From: Saccharina japonica
Lineage: Eukaryota; Sar; Phaeophyceae; Laminariales; Laminariaceae
NCBI GenBank assembly: GCA_008828725.1
Contig: MEHQ01001493.1
Span: forward strand, 541,982 to 605,981
Direction of reading: 5' to 3'
DNA: 64,000 nt
This document shows, in pieces, positions 44,685 to 56,514 of the stretch. The notes under the pieces are model-generated. The model was not told the DNA's origin. It saw only the letters and a program-made list of their open reading frames with translations, and searched no databases. The translations under genes and the position numbers were made by a program. How positions within the stretch are numbered: the stretch's first letter is position 1; each line of letters opens with the position of its first letter.

Positions 44685-45310
44685 GTGGAAATCGCAAGGG
44701 GCCACGGAAGAGCCCAGCACAAGGTTGGATAGGCAGCCGTTGTCGCTGCACTACTCCTACCGAAGCACCTGCTCCCTTGCAATACATGCGATCCATATAT
44801 GTACCGGAATCAGCAAGCATCCCAGGAGTCGGGTCTCACAAAGTTGGCATTCTTCTCAAACGTACCAAAATTTCACCGCATCGCCACAATGCGTCCGTTC
44901 GAGAGGATCTGCTGAAAGACTACGTACATACAAGAGTGTCGTCAAATCACGGGCCACGAGCGCGCCTACCTCCTACAGCCCCATTCATGCCATGGCATGC
45001 CGTCACAAAAAACATACGAAAAAGCACTGGCACGAAGAAAGCTACATAAGAGACACAAGCAAGTGCTCTCCGAGGGAGGGCGTGAGGAAGGCTGTGGGTG
45101 CATGTGCTCAAAATTCTTGAGCGGCTCATAACTTGTGTGTGAAGAAAGCACGATCATCCGAAAACTTGTTCGGAGTACGCAACCAGTGTGGAACTAAGCA
45201 TGCGGTGGCTTATAGACCGCAGGCGTTTACCAAGACAGTGCTTCAATTATTTTACGGTATGCTGTCAATTTCCCTTCCCCCTACATCAATGATCACGAGG
45301 TTATAATGAG
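44685..45310 (+). repeat. ~0.65-kb repeat, copy 1
   Basis: Matches 46974-47706 from 'AAATCGCAAGGGGCCACGG' to ATCAATGATCACGAGGTTATA. Contained ORFs (44638-45120) are not conserved in frame between copies, so I do not call a gene. Confidence 0.8.
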
Positions 45311-46540
45311 CCGAGCGAGCGAATGAGCCTTTTCCCCCCTTCGTCCTAGGAGGGAAAAAAAGTATCTAAACATCGGGCTGACTCTTTTTTCTCCAGGGGG
45401 CCCTAAAAAAACACAACTTTGAATTCGTTGAAGCCGAGTTCGGCCACCTTTCTGATCAGCCCGAGATCTATAGAGCACCGATTGACAATCTGTTGGCTTC
45501 TGGGAGGGAAGAAAAATAGTAATTCCCTCGTCACGTCGGCTTGGTTGCGCTCCGATAAGAGATGGCCGTGCTTCAAGGCCCCAAGTCCGAAAAACCATCG
45601 TAGATGTCTATCCCATTTCCCGGGGTTTCATGCCAAATGGGACTTCACCACATGAAATTCGATCACAAAATTTGATCACTGAGAGGTCCTTTTTTCTGCG
45701 GACCCGGGCTACTCGACACATCGGTATAATTATCCGAACCCCCAAAATTGGCCATGCACGGAGGTTTACCGCAGCAGTATAGAGGTTTTAACCCTATGTT
45801 TCGTCTCCACACAGTCTGCTGCTGACGCTACCACCGCCGCTGCTGCGGGGCTCTGGCCAGAGCCACACGGTCGGGGCCCATTCCACTCGGCCCCACGTGA
45901 CATGACCTCTTCGATTCGTGCCTTCAACTCTATCGCGGTAATGCGGTCAGCTTTCCTCCTCCCACAATCAACAATCACGCCTAAATATGAGCAATCGCGG
46001 ACTTCGACACAGCTTTGTGCAACCACTTGGGCCAAAAAAAAGGCGTTGTTGCTGAAGCGTGGATCTCGTGTATCGGCTACCAGGCGACTACTTCTCGACT
46101 GCTGTTCCACACACACGGTCTGCTGTTTTTTCGTGGACGTCGGGAAGACCAGACGATTCGATTCACCACGCCAGATGTGGAGGGTTGGGATCCACGAATA
46201 CCAACTCTGTTCGGATCTTTTGGGATGGAACAAAAAGTAGCAAGGACACCGTACTCCTCCCTGTGTGCGTTCTAGACTACATGATGAATGCTCGATCTCG
46301 CCTTCTAGAATTAGTATGTGTTTTAACCAAAATGATCGTCTCCGCGTGCACCATCGATCCGCGGCAAAGAAATCATATTAATACGGTGGTCGAGCACGCT
46401 TGTAACCTACGTATCAACATACTGGTTGGAAAACAGCGCCTGAGGTCCAAGCATGTCATGCGTGCAGCACCGGTATAAAGCAAACAGACAGAGGCGAAAT
46501 AGGAGGGGGAGCGAGATCACATTTTCATCGAAACAGAACG
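45311..46540. other. Non-coding stretch
   Basis: A minus-strand ORF of 155 codons (45766-46233) has no recognised domain and no repeat partner. No other gene is supported. Confidence 0.4.
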
Positions 46541-46580
46541 GGGGGTGGGNNNNGGNGGGGGGGGGGGGGGGGGGGGGGGG
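46541..46580. other. Poly(G) tract with undetermined bases
   Basis: About 30 G residues with N at 46550-46553 and 46556. It is likely a sequencing or assembly problem in a G-rich tract. Other single Ns lie at 28756, 31050, 31058 and 39965. Confidence 0.85.
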
Positions 46581-46611
46581 GCGGATGCGTCGCTCAGAAG
46601 CGCTGAAATAA

Positions 46612-46960
46612 CATTGAGGCCACGAAAGAGCCCAGTATTGGGCTACACGTGCAACCGTTGTCGCTGCACTACCGCGGCACCTGCTTCCGGGTGCTTCATG
46701 TGGCATTTCCCGACTTTATCTGACGAGAATCAAGCATGTCCCCCTGCAGAGTCGTGTCTCACAAAAGCGTAGGTGGGCGTTCTTTGAACGATTTTAACCT
46801 GGTTCTGTTGAAAGTTTCTCCTCAAACGCGCGAATATTCCACCGCATCTCCACGTCCAGATGATACATATGTCCGTACTCGAGGATTTGTGCAATGCGTG
46901 ACAAGATTAGGTCTGAAGACGGAAAATAGCCCAAAGTGAGTAAAACGGTTGCGTCGCAAG
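46612..46960 (+). repeat. ~0.65-kb repeat, diverged partial copy
   Basis: 'GGCCACGAAAGAGCCCAGTA', 'CGTTGTCGCTGCACTAC' and AGTCGTGTCTCACAAA align with the start of copies 1 and 3, but with many changes. It lies directly before copy 3. Confidence 0.6.
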
Positions 46961-46973
46961 CGGCAGCCCTGAA

Positions 46974-47706
46974 ATCGCAAGGGGGCCACGGAAGAGTCCA
47001 GCACAGGGTTGGATAGGCAGCCGTTGTCGCTGCACTACTCCTACCGAAGCACCTGCTCCCTTGCAATACATGCGATCCATATCTATCGGAATCAGCAAAC
47101 ATCCCACGAGTCGAGTCTCACAAAGTTGACATTCTTCTCAAACGTACAAAAATTTCACCGCATCCCCACAATGCGTCCGTTCGAGAGGATCTGCTGAAAG
47201 ACTACATACACACGAAACGTGTCATCAAATCACGGGCACCAGCGCCCCTACCTCCTGCAGCCTCATTCATGCCATGGCATGCCATCACAAAAAATATGCG
47301 AAAAAGCACTGGCACGAAGACAACTACAGAAGCGACACAAGCAAGTGCTTTCCGAAGGGAGGGCGTGAGGAAGGCTGTGGGTGCATGTGCTCGAAATTCT
47401 TGAGCTACGAACTACAGTATAAATAAACTACTAATATACCAGGTACTACTACAAGTACTTCGAAGTATGGGTGCTTCTTCCGTACGACGAGTAGAGACTA
47501 TCATAGCTCATGGGGCGACCTAACTTGTGTGTGGAGAAAGCACGATCACTCGAAAACTTGCTTGGAGTACACAACCAGTGTGGAACTAAGCATGCGGTGG
47601 CTTCTAGACCGCAGGCGTTTACCAAGACAGAGCTTCAACTATTTTACGGTATGCTGTCAATTTTCCTTCTCCCCACATCAATGATCACGAGGTTATATAT
47701 GAGCAG
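46974..47706 (+). repeat. ~0.65-kb repeat, copy 3
   Basis: Close to copy 1, with an extra ~100 bp (about 47403-47510) containing 'CAGGTACTACTACAAGTACT'. The inserted part carries no inverted ends that I could see. Confidence 0.8.
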
Positions 47707-47959
47707 AGGGGGACTTGTCACAGCGTTTTGCAGCCAGGTGGGACAAGAAAAGGTCTTGCATATGTACTGTAGTTGCTGAGGAGTGTGAATCTACCATAAC
47801 GTCCGCAGATTGCATTGAAGAGGAGGCGGGTTGCCCGTGCAAAAGGACAGCACTACACACGTACCGGCCACAAGGTACAACTCCTGGATTGTTTCAAATG
47901 GTCTGCTTTTATTGCGGGCGACTTCAATGCTTTCCTACTCGATAAACTGCTGTACCGGG

Positions 47960-48400
47960 GTGGGTTAGGTGCATTATTTTTTAACGCTGTTGCCCCGGGG
48001 GGAGATTGAAGTACCGGGGGGGGAAGTTACTCCGGGGAGATGGGGGGGGGGGAAGTGGTGGTCCACACATCCAACACACGAAGACGCCAATAGTATGAAG
48101 AGCATAAAATATCCTCGACGAGCCTTTTTGTGCATGATGTTTTTGGCACTCATTTTGCAGGCAGTGCTCCGCGAAGCCAAAAAAAGGCAGCTCAAACTTG
48201 TGGGAAATACACCCCCCCGGGGGGGAACGCTCTGGAAAAAATTGGTACCCTGGGGGGAGATTTAAAATACTAGGTGGGGCTTTTATTTTTTTCGCAAAAT
48301 CCCGATCCCCCCGGGGGAGAACTCCGTGTCGACTCTGCCAGGCCGAAAAGGTGATGGGCGGGGGGGGGGGGGGATACTTTAGGGGGGGGTGGACTTCGGT
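47960..48400. other. G-rich tract region
   Basis: Runs of 5-15 G recur (about 47995-48055, 48218-48270, 48308-48320, 48358-48400), with hairpin-forming CCCCCCCGGGGGGG at ~48220. Four or more G runs within 50 bp satisfy the usual G-quadruplex pattern. No gene is supported. Confidence 0.6.
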
Positions 48401-48519
48401 ACTCTGTGTTTGGGGAGATTGGTTGAGAGTGGGCCCGCTCTCGGGCCTCTATTTCAGCCCTTCCGGTCTCCTCCATCGCACGGAACCACTAGCCTGTGTG
48501 GTTGGTGTTTTATTTGTGT

Positions 48520-49170
48520 TTGTTTTTGCTCTGCGCTTGGGGTTTGCTGTATGCTTCATCGGTCCGTGACGCTTCGTTTACCTCGGCCCATCAACACTCG
48601 GCTGACAAGACCCAACGCACCCCGCGTGTTTCATACCTGGGGTGGAGAAACCAAATTCCTCAGGATGCCTACGGAACGCAGCAGATACAACTTCAGAGAG
48701 AACGTGGACTGCTACTCTTGGAGAGGGATCGGGCTGTTGCTGTATGTAGCTGCTGCTCGTGATCTACATGCTGTTGAGACCTTCCTGACCTGCTGTGCCT
48801 TTGTGTCGTTTCTAGAAAGTGTGCCGCTTGCACCACCATATGACTGCAATCTGTACTCGAACGTACCGCGAATGTTTTAGCTGGCACACCATGCACCTGT
48901 GCCGGCGCGCCTGCGTGTGCGCATCGGTTTGTTGCGTCCTGCCTCTGCGCCGCCGATTAACTTTCACAGCATCAATATTTTCAAAATGTTGGGATCAAGT
49001 CTCTATTGCAGTCCACCTGGCTGGCCTCATGTACGGTCCTGTGGCTGGTGGTAGTTTTGAATTTTTATTGATGTGAGAGTCTGCTGTGTGCTCTGTCGAA
49101 CCGTGATGCTATTTGTTTCTGTGCACATCGACACTCAGCTGACAAGACCCGCTTAGTTCATCGAACAGAT
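48520..49170 (+). repeat. Diverged direct repeat pair
   Basis: Segments at ~48525-48625 and ~49080-49165 share TGCTGT(A/G)TGCT, CGGTCCGTGA / CGAACCGTGA, 'CACTC(G/A)GCTGACAAGACC'. The rest of 48401-50270 has no supported gene. Confidence 0.55.
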
Positions 49171-50274
49171 TCGGACCCGGTAAGTTTAAGTGGACGGTAT
49201 GCGGGGTCGCATAGCTGCATGCATACTTGGGATGCAGGGGGGGGGGGTCGGGCACATGCCAGCTTCACGTGATGCTTGAGTTGGATCAGCACTCAGCACC
49301 CCGTGTGCGTTTGAAATGTTTGGTCCGCAGCATCCGCTGTGCGTATTTTGTTCGCTCCCAAAACAGTCGGGCTACATTCGCGTCGCGTCATTTTTTTATA
49401 CTGGTGCAAAGGCCATGGCGTGAGGCTCGGCGTCGATTCCAAATGTTTACCGCATTTCACCGAATCCGGCCAAACCACGGCTCGTGTGGACCACACCATC
49501 GAAAGCGTGCCCACGGCTACCAGGACGTGGGACGGACCCTACACACGATGTCAGTAGGCCCTCCAAGCGGCTTGCGCTGTTTTGCTTGCGAGGGGCGAGC
49601 TATATGATCTCCATAACAAACTTCCGGTTGATCTTTCTTAATGATAGCGCTGTTGGCCGTCGTTGACGTGGGGTTCGTTCTCTTCTTGTCGCAACAAGGT
49701 CGCGAGGAGTGACAAGTGTCTCGAGAGTGAAAGGCTAAGTCAAGTGTGTGCCGTGCGACGCCAAAACGGGAATAGAAGTTCGCCCTCGAGATACAGTAGG
49801 GTAGGTGTCATCCTCCAACACTTGTGGATACAGGCGCTCCTCACAGGCAACGGCCGCAAGAGGTGGTCTTGTCAAAAGTGCCCGATTAAGAGGCATAATC
49901 CCGGGACAGAGATAAGGACGGAAGTGACAGCAGTGGGAGCTGGGCCAGGGCGAGCCCTCGCATCATGTCCCAGGTACAAGGAACCGATACAGTGCCGAGG
50001 AAACCACATGGAAGGCGCCTCGCTCGGTGCACTCTGTACACATTGGCTTGTGGCTCGGAGCAGGGGTACAGATTCGCTGATCGCTGATCGCGGTGCGGAT
50101 CTTCGCGCTATCTCTCTCTTTCATTGTTGTGTTCGTCGTTTTTGGCTCTGTTTTTTCCGTTGACGACGGCTTACCTCTCCCTCAGTGGTGTTCTGCCGAG
50201 TTGGTGATCTTTGGAAGGATATCAGCAAACAAACGACCCAACGTCCCAGTGTTATTTGTCTCGATTTTTTCTTC

Positions 50275-50662
50275 GTACGCCGGTGGGGCGCCCACAGAAG
50301 GGGTCGACCCCCCCGCGATTAGCCCCCGATACTACTTGGCTTGAGTGTGCCGGTCGAGCCGCGACACGGAGAAGCGGATTACTCAGCCTTCAGGGAGTGA
50401 TCACGAACGGGACTTGGAGGCTGTGCAGATCTGGCGTGTGACTAAAGAGACGGCTGGTTGCTACCACGGAAATATGTGCAGGATAATCCGGGCCTCGCCG
50501 AATTGGCCTGTGAAAAACAGTCTCGATTTTATTTATTTTTATTGCCGCGTTGGGGCGCCCGCAGAAGGGGTCGAACCCCCCGCGATGAGTCCCCGAATAC
50601 TACTTGGCTTCAGTGTGTTGTCGGGCCGCGACACAGAGAATTGGATTGCTCACTGAATCACC
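50275..50662 (+). repeat. Direct repeat pair of ~110 bp
   Basis: 50280-50390 and 50551-50660 share 'GGGGCGCCC(A/G)CAGAAGGGGT', CGA(A)CCCCCC, 'ATACTACTTGGCTT' and 'GCCGCGACAC(G/A)GAGAA'. The reverse strand contains GGTTCGACCCC, a B-box-like word. A tRNA fold was not found. Confidence 0.7.
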
Positions 50663-51783
50663 CATTTCGTCGCCCACAGATAGTGATCACTAACCACACT
50701 TGATCCGACCAAACTACAAGACCTCAGCTACAGGTTCCCCCCCATCACAGCAGCTAATTCCGTGCAGGGGAATTAATCGGGCTGCTGCCGTCTGCTGTTG
50801 CTGGACTGGCAAAGCGCACCAGAATGTGTCGAAAGGCACCTCCGATCCGACGCACACAGAGCGATCCGGGGTGTGAAATCTGCACCGACAGTCACTATGA
50901 GCAGCAGGTCATACATGCCGTGGTTTGTTTTGTTTGGAATAGAGCATGCGGGCGTGTAGGGCTGTCTAACTATGTAGTTCAGCGAGTGCCCACCGAGGGC
51001 GGGGGTCTTTGACGGCGAGGTTTCTTTTTTCGCGTTTACTGACTGCGGATCCCCGGCGTACATGGGAATCGAGGTTCCTGACCCCCACACCGCGACTGAA
51101 GCATCGATTGGCTTCGTTGCTTCTGCTTAACCCTCGAGAAGGTTCGCAGCTACAGGCAGGTTCTTTCCTCATCACCAACCGTGCACTCGGCGGCGAGAGC
51201 TCTTCAAAAATAAGCTCGTTTTTGCGCCCCTTAAGATTCGAGACAAATAACACTGCTCCCCATGAGAGACACGGGACTCCGTTGAATTACAGACACGCGC
51301 CCGCAAGTAAGAAACGTACGATATGGGTTGCCTCAATTTCGTGTTTTTCGACCGAACCGCCAGCCTATGTTGCTGATTTTCTTATTCACAGTTTATTATT
51401 TTTGGGATCTTGAAGGATATTATATGCCTGTGTTCTTGTAATGCATCGTTTCTGCCGTCCACGTTGTGCTTCTCCCCATCGAGGTGGTGGGAAGTGCCAT
51501 CACGCCCGGTCATGTGTAAGAACCATGAACGCGCGCGTGGCCACTTCTAAGGGGGGACCGCATACAAGACAGCCACCCACACCAACAACCAAGCAAATAC
51601 ACACCCACACGAGGGCAGGGGTGGGCACTGGACGGAAACGGCCGTTTCTTATTCTTCACTCTCTACGAGCTGGTCCAGCTGTAATCGCGAGGCAGTACTC
51701 GCCGGCGTTTTCCCAACTCAGTTTTGCGAATTTCGAACTGAAATTTTGTGTAGAGCTTCCTATGAGCATAACGAAGCGATTGC

Positions 51784-51904
51784 CTGGGGCTCCATTTTGT
51801 TTTGCTGAAGACGGGCAAAATTATGGCCGTTTCAAGAAAAACCACGTCGGCATTTTGGCAAAAAATTACCGGAAAAAAAAGTCGAAAAAAAATGGAGCCC
51901 CAGG
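51784..51904. repeat. Short inverted repeat, 121 bp
   Basis: CCTGGGGCTCCATTTT (51783-51798) pairs with AAAATGGAGCCCCAGG (51889-51904) around an A-rich loop. It could be a very small MITE. No target duplication is clear. The surrounding 50663-53140 contains no supported gene. Confidence 0.65.
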
Positions 51905-53140
51905 TAGAGTGTCGACAAGAACGATGCGAATCACGTGTACAAAATATCAGACAAAAAATCGATAAATTCAGCTGGGAAATCGGGATTTTGGGTCGTCCGT
52001 CGTAATATCTTAACTTTGTATGGCGGATCATGTGCACCTCATATCTCTTGATAGACAACGAATTAGACGATGGGGAGGATATCCATCGTTTCTCCATGCC
52101 TCGAGGAATGTTCACACCGTGAATCAGCGTCATCCGCCGTGCAGTTTTTTCGGCGATTCGTATGGACCGCAGTATGGAGATATCCCCGTGCGCGACGGGA
52201 TTTATTCGATATGGCATTTCTCAACGATTTTTTCTCGGATTCCAAAAATTCTAGCATGTGCAAACGCGCTGCAAGCTCAGAAACCATGGTGCAAAATTAG
52301 GAGCTAAAATATGCAAAAATGAGTGCAAAACGTCCGATCGAATGAATATCTGTTTTATGGCTGGACCAGCTCGTACTGCACTTCGTTTCTTATGGTTTGG
52401 AGCAGTCTTGCCCCCAGTCTTCACTGGGTTTTTCTTACTTTGTCGCTCAGATTGAGCTGTGTAGACGAAATTTCTTATTTTTCACGGAAGTCTGGAAATC
52501 TGAGCCTCAATTTCTTGAAAAATTCTTAGTTGCGGGCGCATTCTGTACAACAGATCCAGACAAGTATGATTTCATATTAGTCCGGCCGGGTAGAGAGCAC
52601 CTATAATGTAAAACATAAACATTGCAAGAGTTGAACACCTCTCTGCACAACTCTGCCAGGTCAACCAGCAAAATGTTTCGGAGAGAAACCCGCCGTACTG
52701 CTGCTGTGGTGTTTTCGTCAACTTCTACTCGTATATATTAAAGCAAGACGTCGATAGTGCTGAGTTACTGCTGTGAAGAAATGCGCTGTCCGTGTGCTTG
52801 TTCCAGACTAGTTTTCATCATGCGCAAGTATTGACACCCTACTCATGCATTCATGCATTCGCGTGTCGACACACAGACTCTCATGCACTTGGACTCGCTC
52901 GCCTCGCTACTTTTGTCCGAAAGTGTGGCCGCGTCAGCCGTCGAAAACCCTTGAACTACTGCTGTACGTAAGATGCCCGCCAGGAAAAAAAAAAGTCAAA
53001 GGATGGAGGATGAACCAACCACCTACTCCTGTTTCAGCCCTCACACGCAGCGCCAGCTCGAGCTCCTGCTACTCATCCCCCTGTTGTTTGATCCGAGAGT
53101 TGTTACAATTTGGAAGCAAGACGGCAACATGTGCACGTAC

Positions 53141-53594
53141 CTGAAAGTGAAACTGCGGCGGGGGCTGGCTTCAACAGCACAAGCTCTTTCTCCCGGAGCT
53201 GCTTCTCTTTCTCCTGGAGCCGCTCCAGCTGCTTCAAGAGGAAGTTGCCGTCAGTGATGCCGAGATACGCAGGTCCCCCAGAGAGAGCAGCCTTCACAGC
53301 CTGGGTCTCTTCCTCCACCGCCTCGATCTTCTTCTCCACAGCCTCGATCTTGGCTTCCGTAGCCGACGAAATGCTGCCACTCCCGTCCCTATCGCCGTGC
53401 ACTCTAACCTCGTGCGAGATCGCTCAATCCAGCCCAAAACCTGACGAGGCACGCCATGACGACTCCCCAGGCACAAGACACCTGCTTGCATGGCGCCCCC
53501 CGGGCAGTCCACATCTAGAGGCAGAGGGCGTCACGTTAGGGACGAATGCCGCCCCGAACGTCGCACAGCACAGCAGCCGCAAACTCGAACGCAT
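53141..53594 (-). CDS. Presequence plus coiled-coil protein, unrecognised; first exon, probably decayed
   Basis: The minus-strand start is MRSSLRLLCCATFGAAFVPN. It is a short hydrophobic signal-like segment followed by AAFVP, resembling the ASAFAP motif (Phe at the cleavage site) of stramenopile plastid presequences. A Ser/Arg-rich stretch follows. In the same frame comes a coiled coil ('EAKIEAVEKKIEAVEEE', 'LLKQLERLQEKEKQLREKE'). The exon ends at a consensus donor, CAG|GTACGT (53140). One in-frame TGA (53424-53426) separates presequence and coil, so it may be a pseudogene or the two parts may belong to separate transcripts. The function is unknown; plastid targeting is inference. Confidence 0.4.
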
Positions 53595-53599
53595 TGCCT

Positions 53600-55580
53600 C
53601 GACTTGCCTGAAAAGTTTCCTGCAGGGAATGAGTGGCGAGTGGAAGCGGTCCCTGCGGTACCGTGTTGATTTGCCAGGGAGGCACGGCAGTGGTGCGCGC
53701 GCAAATAGGTGGTCAGTTGTCCCCTGGGTTGCAGCGGCTTGGCCCGCGGTTGCAAGGGGCTCCGCACTCCTACGTTTTTCTACTGGTACCAATTGTTGAA
53801 CCGATTAGAGGAGAAAAATTTACGGAGCCCCGCTCATTTTACATCATGGCAAGGACAAAAAAGAGTGGTGTGCGACGCAAACAAGAGAGGCACACCGAGA
53901 CAGCCGGAAGCGGTTGCCAAAGCTCCATATCTTCCGACAGAGGTACCGAAAGTATGCAGCAGCAAGAAGAGGTGAGAACAGTTGTTTTGTTTTTGGTCCG
54001 CATCTGACAACAGCAGCGTTTCCTGCTTTCCATGTGGCGTGTCACCGGCTTTGCTATAAGGTTCATGCGCGGATCCAGCCACGTCTCGCGTTTTACAGCA
54101 AGCATCATCTGTGGCACCGCATCGAACGCGTAGCTTCTACATAGTCGAAACACACGAAGAACACGTTTGTACAGTCGTAGTAGTAGTTTGCTGCCGCCGC
54201 TGTCTCGGCCGCCGCTGCTGCTGCTGCCGCTGCTGCCGGACCAGATGACAACAGCGACCAAGAGGCGTTACCGCTCAGTACCTCAGTCAAGGGCGGGTGA
54301 AAAAAAGAACCCGGGACCCTCACCCCCCCCCCCGTCAACACACCCTGATTTCATTTTGTTTTGCTCAAACCAACCACCTATTTCTCAGCCTTTGGGCGTC
54401 AGTTGCTCAGCAAGACGTTGTCGAAACAATGCGCACGAGCCCTACGTGTGTTGTTTGTGTGTTTCATGAATAACTTGGATGGTGAGCAGTGTCTGCAATA
54501 ATAATAGTCGGAGGGAGGGCGAACAAACGAAGTGCTGAAAAGTCGGATGAGTTGGATGAGTCAAGGTAGTGGAACACTTTGTCCGTTGCAGCCCGAGGGG
54601 ATACCACACGTCACCATGGGCGCAACAACCCTTGTGCGTGTCTCCTCCCCACAGAGGTGTACTCGTACGCGGGCGGGGGTGTGCGCGGTTCGTCGAAAAA
54701 CGCGGCCAATCCCGCCGCGTTTTTGACGGTTTCAAATAATTAAGTCTCGCCGCGTTTTCAGAGCTAATAGTACTGAGCTCTACTAGTAGTCACCTGACTC
54801 ATTTGGGCTCAGTTGTGTTGTCTACAGTCTGCTATTAGGTTTCATGGTCAGGTTGCATCAGGCAATGGATCAGGCGGTGTAAGTTCGCCTACACAGCAGT
54901 GTACTGCAACACCCATTGTTCGCTGCTTCTGTGTTTGGCTGTGACTCTTCTCCCAGTTCAACACAGTCGCTGACAAGTGCCCATTTTAAAACCAAGTAAC
55001 TTGTAGTTGAGTCAAGGGTTGAGTCATTGGTTATATATACGAAGGATTTTGCCTAGGAACTGGAAAATACCCCCCCCCCCCTCAATCGGCCCCAAAAATT
55101 GCAAAATGTGTGAGTGTGGGTCCCGGGTTTTTTTTTTCACCCGCCCTTGCCTCAGTAGCAAAAGAAGCAGCATAAAATGGCACGGATACAACCAGAGACC
55201 GAATTTCGCAATTTCCGCCCAGCAAGCATTTGTACACTTGGCAGCAGCATAGAAGATCGCACCTTTCAGTATCCTCACGACACAAATGTATGGCTGATGT
55301 GCCTGTTTTTTTCTTATTCCCGGTGGGTCGTATGACCTTCCAAAAAAAGGAGGGCCCATAGTTGTGCAAGTTTTGTTTTAGTTTTTTTGTTTTGTCTTTT
55401 TTTTTATTCCCAGTGACTTTACGAGTAGTAGGAGTTTTTTTATGTAGTTTTTAATTTTTTATGTAGTTTTTAACAAAAACATACCCGGGAAGAAATAGCC
55501 TTCGAAGACTACAGCAATACTCTTCGTACGACGAGCGGGCCGCGTCGCCTCGATTGAAGCTTGAACAGCGACGATTGCCG
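53600..55580. other. Mostly non-coding stretch upstream of VPS25
   Basis: It contains the two inverted NPGP-motif segments described below. Short simple tracts (a GCTGCCGCTGCTGC run near 54210-54235, T- and C-homopolymers) occur. No other gene is supported. Confidence 0.4.
54286..55150. repeat. Inverted pair of segments encoding RAGEKKNPGP
   Basis: 'AAGGGCGGGTGAAAAAAA' plus AACCCGGGACCC occurs at 54288-54319 (plus) and, reversed, at 55118-55149. Both copies encode RAGEKKNPGP. The minus ORF (55082-55369) continues 'TLTHFAIFGAD'. NPGP ends the 2A ribosome-skipping motif found near the N-terminus of some LINE ORFs, but the usual D-(V/I)-E-x before it is not present. These may be remnants of a LINE ORF start. 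Confidence 0.4.
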
Positions 55581-56241
55581 ATGGCGGACACACCTTTCGA
55601 AAAGCCCGAGTTCTACAATTTCCCTCCTTTCTTCACTCTGCAACCTGTGCTAGCGACCCGGTGAGTGGCCGAGTCTTGGTCTTGTTCTGCAGCCCGTCTC
55701 ATGCTCAACTCAAGCTCAAGAAGGCTAAAAAGAAGTATGTGCCGCATCTGTGATTTATACGAGTACATTCACAGATTCAAACAGCTACGTACGTACCTGG
55801 TATATATTAATATTAATAGTCACAACGGGCAGTCGTCGTTACGGTACCTCGTACAGCAGTCAGTCTATAAGTTATTGCCATTGACCCATTCGTCTTCGTA
55901 CCTGCCGCAGAGAAAAGCAATTGCGATTATGGTGCGACATGGTTTTGAGATGGCACCGCTCAAGAAAAGAATACGTATTTGAGTGGAAAGACTGGCCGCT
56001 GTGGGAAAACGCCGCAATAGGACGAAAGCTAAGTGGTGCAGGCGCAGCAGCGGTGGTCGAAGAACTAATCCGGACAGGTCATGCAGAGTGGAATGATGCA
56101 GGAAAGTCGATGGTCACCCTCATGTGGCACAGCGTCGAAGGAATCGCGGCCAAACTGTTTGACTTCGTGAGGAAACACGACATGGTCGGCAGTGTTTTCA
56201 CCGTGTACGAACTACACCAAGGCGACGAGGTCTTGGGAACG
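55581..56241 (+). CDS. VPS25: ESCRT-II subunit VPS25 (exons 1 and 2; C-terminus not found)
   Basis: VPS25 is the ESCRT-II subunit, present twice per complex with VPS22 and VPS36, that links to ESCRT-III (VPS20) when ubiquitinated cargo is sorted into multivesicular bodies. Exon 1 (55581-55660) encodes MADTPFEKPEFYNFPPFFTL and on to LATR; the PPFF motif is the known contact with VPS22/VPS36. It ends at GTGAGT. Exon 2 (55911-56241) follows CTGCCGCAG and reads EKQLRLWCDMVLRW, 'WENAAIGRKLSG', 'VVEELIRTGHAEWND', 'SVFTVYELHQGDEVLGT', matching human VPS25 in order (two winged helices). The join restores phase. Exon 2 ends at a second donor, GTGAGC. The 137 residues seen fall ~40 short of the usual ~175-180. 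The last exon was not found before the window ends; the following DNA is repeats. Confidence 0.9.
55661..55910 (+). other. VPS25 intron 1
   Basis: 250 bp, GTGAGT ... CTGCCGCAG, with a pyrimidine/TACGTA-rich interior. A retained short run after exon 2 would read 'VSMMSKEAHAMLMFAMVY' before a stop, which does not resemble VPS25, so the second donor at 56242 is preferred. Confidence 0.85.
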
Positions 56242-56514
56242 GTGAGCATGATGTCAAAGGAGGCCCATGCAATGTTAATGTTTGCCATGGTTTATTAATA
56301 GTAATTACAAGGGCTCCGCATGGGTGGCATTCGCCGGCACCCATGCTCCGGATAGGAAAATACACATAACTTATTTGGTACCTGGTATACCTCGTATCAT
56401 CCTTACGACAACTTAATGTGATGACGCTCGCTCGTGTTTCGATATAGATACCTGATAAATGCGTATATAGTCAAGGCAATGCCAAGTGTTGCGGGTAGAA
56501 GGAACAAATGCTAA

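Noticed and set aside
50548-50662. A tRNA on the minus strand
   Set aside because: GGTTCGACCCC looks like a B box, but no A box or cloverleaf could be built, and the segment is one of a direct repeat pair.
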